From: Patescibacteria group bacterium
GTDB lineage: Bacteria > Patescibacteriota > Minisyncoccia > Phycocordibacterales > UBA12088
Length of the DNA: 8,459 bases
Reading direction: 5' to 3'
NCBI GenBank assembly: GCA_015491145.1
Contig: WFWM01000065.1
Span: forward strand, 1 to 8,459
This document shows, piece by piece, positions 5,580 through 8,459 of the stretch. Made by a program: the position numbers and the translations under genes. Under the pieces are notes generated by a model. It saw only the letters and a program-made list of their open reading frames with translations. It made no database searches and was not told the DNA's origin. Positions within the stretch are counted from its first letter, which is position 1, and every line of letters starts with the position of its first letter.

Positions 5580-6647
5580 ATGGGAAAACCACCTCAGGAT
5601 CTCGCCACTATCGCAGCGAAATTTTCCTATCCGCTTCCTCCCGAGCGTATCGCGCAGACGCCGGCAACACCGAGAGATGCAGCGCGACTCCTCGTTTGCA
5701 GCGCACGCGAGAAGCGATTCCTTGCGGGCACGGTTCGTCAGCTCCCCGATCTCCTTCCGGAACGAACCCTCCTCGTGGTGAATACAACGAAGGTGATTCC
5801 CGCGCTCCTTCCCGTTGTGCGGGACGATGGCACGGCTCTTCGACTTCTCTTCCTGCCGCCGTTTATCGAAGGGCGAGTGCGCGCCCTTGCCCCTCGGGCT
5901 GCTGCCGTTGGCGCCTGCCTACAGCATCGCTCTTCGGGAATTTCCTTCAGGGTAGTAGATCGGGAGGGAAAGGTGGCTATCCTCCAACCTTCCTGTCCGC
6001 TTCCTCCATTGCTCCGACTACTCGCTTCGGACGGTGAGGCGCCGCTCCCTCCCTACCTTATAGAAAGTCCACTTTCCCCTCGACAACGGAAACGCCGCTA
6101 TCAAACTGTCTTCGCTCGTTCTGCAGGTTCAGTTGCAGCACCCACGGCTTCCCTCCACTTCACGCGGCGCCTTCTTCAGCGGCTCCGGTTGAAGGGCCAC
6201 ACCATTACCTCTGTGACGCTCCATGTAGGGCTGGGCACCTTTGCGCCACTGACGCAACGGGAGCTTGAGGAAGGGGTCTTGCACGAGGAATGGTTCCGCA
6301 TCGCACCGCGAGCAGCGCACCGGATCCGCCGGGCACAGGAGGAAGGGAGACCTATCGTTGCCGTGGGAACGACGGCGCTCCGCACACTTGAGACGGTAGC
6401 AGCACGGTACGGGGCTATTCGTCCTTCTTCGGGAACTACCAATCTCTTCATTCGCGGCACCTATCCGTTTGCGGTAGCAACAGGACTACTCACCAATTTC
6501 CATATGCCGGCATCCTCGCTCATTTTGCTCGTCGATGCGTTCCTCGGGGGAGATGGAACGCAGTGGCGAATGGTGTATGAGGAGGCGCTCCGGCGTGGGT
6601 TCCGTTTCCTCTCTTTCGGAGATGCCTGCCTCCTCTGGAGGACTTGA
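5580..6647 (+). CDS. queA: S-adenosylmethionine:tRNA ribosyltransferase-isomerase (QueA)
   Basis: 355 residues, matching the family length (about 340-360). QueA transfers and isomerises the ribosyl group of S-adenosylmethionine onto 7-aminomethyl-7-deazaguanine in tRNA, giving epoxyqueuosine at wobble position 34. Visible in order: FSYPLPPERIAQTPATPRDAARLLV (positions 15-39), LLVVNTTKVIPALL (64-77), LPPYL (156-160), RRYQTVFAR (172-180), GSVAAPTASLHFT (183-195), VTLHVGLGTFAPL (212-224), HEEWFRI (235-241), VAVGTTALRTLE (260-271), TNFHMPASSLILLVDAF (305-321) and FRFLSFGDACLL (341-352). Differences from the usual signature are NTTKVIPALL where NDTRVIPARL is common, and MPASSL where LPKSTL is common. 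No other queuosine gene is in the window, so it may depend on distant tgt and queG. The start is set by GGAGG. It diverges from the TauE gene with a 92-base gap. Its stop codon overlaps the groES promoter. Confidence 0.95.
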   Translation: MGKPPQDLATIAAKFSYPLPPERIAQTPATPRDAARLLVCSAREKRFLAGTVRQLPDLLPERTLLVVNTTKVIPALLPVVRDDGTALRLLFLPPFIEGRVRALAPRAAAVGACLQHRSSGISFRVVDREGKVAILQPSCPLPPLLRLLASDGEAPLPPYLIESPLSPRQRKRRYQTVFARSAGSVAAPTASLHFTRRLLQRLRLKGHTITSVTLHVGLGTFAPLTQRELEEGVLHEEWFRIAPRAAHRIRRAQEEGRPIVAVGTTALRTLETVAARYGAIRPSSGTTNLFIRGTYPFAVATGLLTNFHMPASSLILLVDAFLGGDGTQWRMVYEEALRRGFRFLSFGDACLLWRT

Positions 6648-6672
6648 AAGCTGGATAGGGCAAGCGTATAAT
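6644..6672 (+). promoter_or_regulatory. Near-consensus sigma70 promoter of groES-groEL
   Basis: TTGAAA (6644-6649) and a perfect TATAAT (6667-6672) are separated by the optimal 17 bases. This is by far the strongest promoter in the window. The predicted start near 6679-6680 gives a leader of about 45 bases. The -35 box overlaps the queA stop codon (6645-6647). Confidence 0.78.
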
Positions 6673-6676
6673 ACCC

Positions 6677-6708
6677 GCGCCTCTCGCGAAGCAAGCATTA
6701 GCAGGCGC
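6677..6708 (+). promoter_or_regulatory. Possible operator or leader structure upstream of groES
   Basis: GCGCCT (6677-6682) and AGGCGC (6703-6708) form a perfect 6-base inverted repeat around a 20-base interval, starting at the predicted transcript start. Inside and overlapping are the palindrome TCGCGA (6684-6689) and the 10-mer CATTAGCAGG (6696-6705), which recurs before groEL. It is not a canonical CIRCE. A short hairpin in the leader RNA or a repressor site are both possible. Confidence 0.3.
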
Positions 6709-6724
6709 TAGCCTTTCTTGTGGT

Positions 6725-7045
6725 ATGGCGAAGAAGAGTGCCAAAAAGCCTCCTATTGAGCCATTAGCGGATCGGGTGCTCGTCCGTCCGCTCTCCGATG
6801 AGGAGCTGGGGAGCACCTCTGCTGCAGGCATCATTATTCCGGAAACGGTGAGTCGGGATAAGGCCGACCGCGGAGAGGTGCTCGCCGTGGGTCCCGGTAA
6901 GCGGAATGAAGACGGAGAACGCGTTCCTGTTGAGGTGAAGGTGGGGGAACGCGTCATCTTCCAATGGGGCGATAAGGTCGAGTGGGAAGGCGACGAATAC
7001 TACCTCGTGCGAGAAGACAATATCCTTGCCCGCTTCACTGAGTAG
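6725..7045 (+). CDS. groES: Co-chaperonin GroES
   Basis: 106 residues, about ten longer than the usual 94-97 because of a basic N-terminal extension (AKKSAKKPP). GroES forms the heptameric lid of the GroEL folding chamber in the cytoplasm. Visible: PLADRVLVRPL (13-23), the mobile loop with the GroEL-binding hydrophobic triplet III at 36-38 in AAGIIIPETV, the dome region near RGEVLAVGPGKRNEDG (positions 49-64), GERVIFQWGDKVEWEGDEYYLV (positions 74-95) and the C-terminal DNILARF (98-104). The start is ATG, with no Shine-Dalgarno within 20 bases although the leader is about 45 bases. Tandem stops TAG-TAA close the gene. groEL follows after 70 bases. Confidence 0.97.
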   Translation: MAKKSAKKPPIEPLADRVLVRPLSDEELGSTSAAGIIIPETVSRDKADRGEVLAVGPGKRNEDGERVPVEVKVGERVIFQWGDKVEWEGDEYYLVREDNILARFTE

Positions 7046-7077
7046 TAAAGCGTCGCACTTCCCATGGCGATTGTCTT

Positions 7078-7104
7078 CATTAGCAGGTTGGGTAGTAGGA
7101 TAAT
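7078..7104 (+). promoter_or_regulatory. Repeated CATTAGCAGG element and weak promoter-like sequence before groEL
   Basis: CATTAGCAGG at 7078-7087 is identical to 6696-6705 before groES. GATAAT at 7099-7104 (5/6 to TATAAT) lies 11 bases before the groEL ATG, with TTCATT (7076-7081) 17 bases further upstream. A secondary groEL promoter is possible, but transcription from the groES promoter is enough to explain expression. No Shine-Dalgarno is visible before groEL. Confidence 0.25.
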
Positions 7105-7115
7105 TGACACCGAGT

Positions 7116-8459
7116 ATGGCGAAGATGGTGCTCTTTGACGAAGAAGTTCGCCGCAAGCTCAAGCGGGGCGTCGATACGGTGGCAAATGCGGTACGCGTCA
7201 CCATCGGCCCGCGCGGCCGGAATGTCGCGCTTGACCGGAGCTTCGGCGGTCCCCAAATTACCAACGACGGCGTCTCCATCGCGAAGGAAATTTCCTTGGC
7301 GGACAAGTTTGAAAATATGGGCGCCGAGATTGTGAAGGAGGTCGCCAACAAGACGAACGAGGCGGCAGGCGACGGCACCTCCACTGCCGTGGTGCTCACG
7401 CAGGCGCTCGTTCGGGAAGGGTTCCGGCGCACCTCGCTCGGCGCGAACGCGATGGTGGTTCGGCAGGGCATCGAGGCCGCGGCACGGGATGTCGTTGCTG
7501 AGTTGCGCAAGCGCGCCAAGCCGGTGAAGACTTCCGAAGAGATTGCGCAGGTTGCCTCGATTTCCGCCGAAAGCGAGGAGATGGGGCGCAAAATTGCCGA
7601 AACGATCGAGAAGGTTGGCAAGGACGGTGTTGTGACGGTGGAAGAATCGCAGAGCATTGGCATTGAGACGGATGTAGTGGAGGGGCTGGAGTTTGATCGT
7701 GGTTATGTGTCGCCCTATATGATTACGAACCCGGAGCGGATGGAGGCAGAGTACAAGGATGCCCTCATCCTTGTGACCGACAAGAAGATTGCATCGGTGC
7801 AGGAAATCCTCCCGCTCCTCGAGAAGGTGGCGCAGACGGGCCGAAAGGAGCTTGTCATCATTGCAGAGGATGTGGAAGGTGAGGCGCTCGCCACCTTTGT
7901 GGTGAACAAGCTCCGCGGCACCTTCAGCGTGCTCGCGGTGAAGGCACCCGGCTACGGCGATCGTCGGAAGGAGCTCCTGCAGGACATTGCCGTCACGATT
8001 GGCGCGACGGTCGTTTCGGAGGAAACGGGGCACAAGCTCGAGAACGTTGGTCTCGAGGTGCTTGGGCGCGCCGGCCGCGTCGTCGCGACGAAGGACAAGA
8101 CCATTATCGTGGATGGGAAAGGGAAGAAGCAGGACATTGAGAAGCGCGTTGCGCAACTGAAGGCGCAGCTCGAGCAGACCGATTCGAAGTACGACCGCGA
8201 GAAGCTGCAGGAGCGGATCGGGAAGCTCTCCGGCGGCGTTGCAGTGATCCGGGTTGGCGCATCTACAGAGGTGGAGATGAAGTACCTCAAGCTCAAGATT
8301 GAAGATGCGGTGAACGCGACGAAGGCGGCTATTGAGGAAGGGATCGTGCCGGGAGGCGGCGCCGCGCTCGCGAAGGTGGCGCACACACTCGCACAGGAAC
8401 GGGCGAAAAAGGCAAAGAGCGCGAAGCGCGAAGATCTCGAGTTTGAGGCGGGCTACGAG
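7116..8459 (+). CDS. groEL: Chaperonin GroEL (3' end beyond the window)
   Basis: 448 codons from the ATG at 7116 to the window edge, with no internal stop. The family is about 540-550 residues, so roughly the last 95 are missing. GroEL is the double-ring ATP-driven folding chamber that works with GroES. Visible: [12 protein letters not shown] (29-40), [10 protein letters not shown] (50-59, Asp51), [11 protein letters not shown] (84-94, Asp86), the hinge [11 protein letters not shown] (147-157), a complete apical domain (about 190-375) with FDRGYVSPY and [17 protein letters not shown], then [24 protein letters not shown] (positions 395-418) with the ATP-hydrolysis Asp397. ATP-site residues match E. 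coli Asp52, Asp87 and Asp398 with a shift of one. All key residues are intact, so the protein should be an active chaperonin. Opposite-strand open frames here are shadows. Confidence 0.97.
   Translation, partial: MAKMVLFDEEVRRKLKRGVDTVANAVRVTIGPRGRNVALDRSFGGPQITNDGVSIAKEISLADKFENMGAEIVKEVANKTNEAAGDGTSTAVVLTQALVREGFRRTSLGANAMVVRQGIEAAARDVVAELRKRAKPVKTSEEIAQVASISAESEEMGRKIAETIEKVGKDGVVTVEESQSIGIETDVVEGLEFDRGYVSPYMITNPERMEAEYKDALILVTDKKIASVQEILPLLEKVAQTGRKELVIIAEDVEGEALATFVVNKLRGTFSVLAVKAPGYGDRRKELLQDIAVTIGATVVSEETGHKLENVGLEVLGRAGRVVATKDKTIIVDGKGKKQDIEKRVAQLKAQLEQTDSKYDREKLQERIGKLSGGVAVIRVGASTEVEMKYLKLKIEDAVNATKAAIEEGIVPGGGAALAKVAHTLAQERAKKAKSAKREDLEFEAGYE

Noticed and set aside
4937..6037. 366-codon plus-strand open frame across the TauE and queA genes
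   Set aside because: It spans two conserved genes in the wrong frame or strand and shows no domain.
6673..6724. Canonical CIRCE operator before groES
   Set aside because: Searched for TTAGCACTC-N9-GAGTGCTAA. Only the TTAGCA part is present, with no matching second half at the right spacing.
7064..7138. 24-codon small open frame overlapping the groEL start
   Set aside because: No Shine-Dalgarno, no recognisable product, and it overlaps groEL by 23 bases. A regulatory upstream frame cannot be excluded but nothing supports it.
7080..8384. Long minus-strand open frame opposite groEL
   Set aside because: Its translation is rich in Arg, His and Leu with no recognisable domain, and it lies fully opposite an unmistakable groEL. 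It is a codon-bias shadow.

Overview
The window is a compact, GC-rich stretch of bacterial chromosome with nine protein-coding genes and short gaps between them (9 to about 90 bases). No tRNA, rRNA, insertion sequence or CRISPR array is visible. The genetic code is standard: TGA ends queA, TAG and TAA end the others. The small BFN/pyruvate kinase/QueA/GroES-GroEL set, short gaps and several small membrane proteins would fit a Patescibacteria (CPR)-like or other deep-branching, reduced-genome bacterium. This placement is a weak inference from protein style, not a measurement.

Layout, left to right. (a) Minus strand, 47-1966: a CBS-domain-pair protein is followed by an ArsB/SLC13-type 12-TM ion permease, a likely regulator-transporter operon. 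(b) Plus strand, 2041-2634: a bifunctional-nuclease (BFN/DUF151) domain protein with a long basic disordered N-terminus, divergent from the CBS gene. (c) Minus strand, 2652-5487: a TauE/SafE-type permease, then pyruvate kinase, then (9 bases later) an unrecognised 171-residue membrane protein built from two 74-residue repeats. (d) Plus strand, 5580-6647: QueA, the last-but-one enzyme of queuosine tRNA modification, divergent from the TauE gene. (e) Plus strand, 6725 to the window end: the groES-groEL chaperonin operon behind a near-consensus sigma70 promoter. groEL runs off the end after 448 codons.

Most of the window is housekeeping: glycolysis, tRNA modification and protein folding, plus ion transport. 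The less ordinary points are: (1) the duplicated membrane protein translated just after pyruvate kinase, with a QxxHxxW and an IDYxEVP motif in each repeat at identical spacing; (2) -10-like hexamers only 6-7 bases before the start codons of three separate transcription units, suggesting leaderless mRNAs, while internal or other genes use GGAGG; (3) an identical 10-mer, CATTAGCAGG, upstream of both groES and groEL, whose TTAGCA core resembles half of the CIRCE heat-shock operator although no full CIRCE is present. I found no clear evidence for a defence system or mobile island here.
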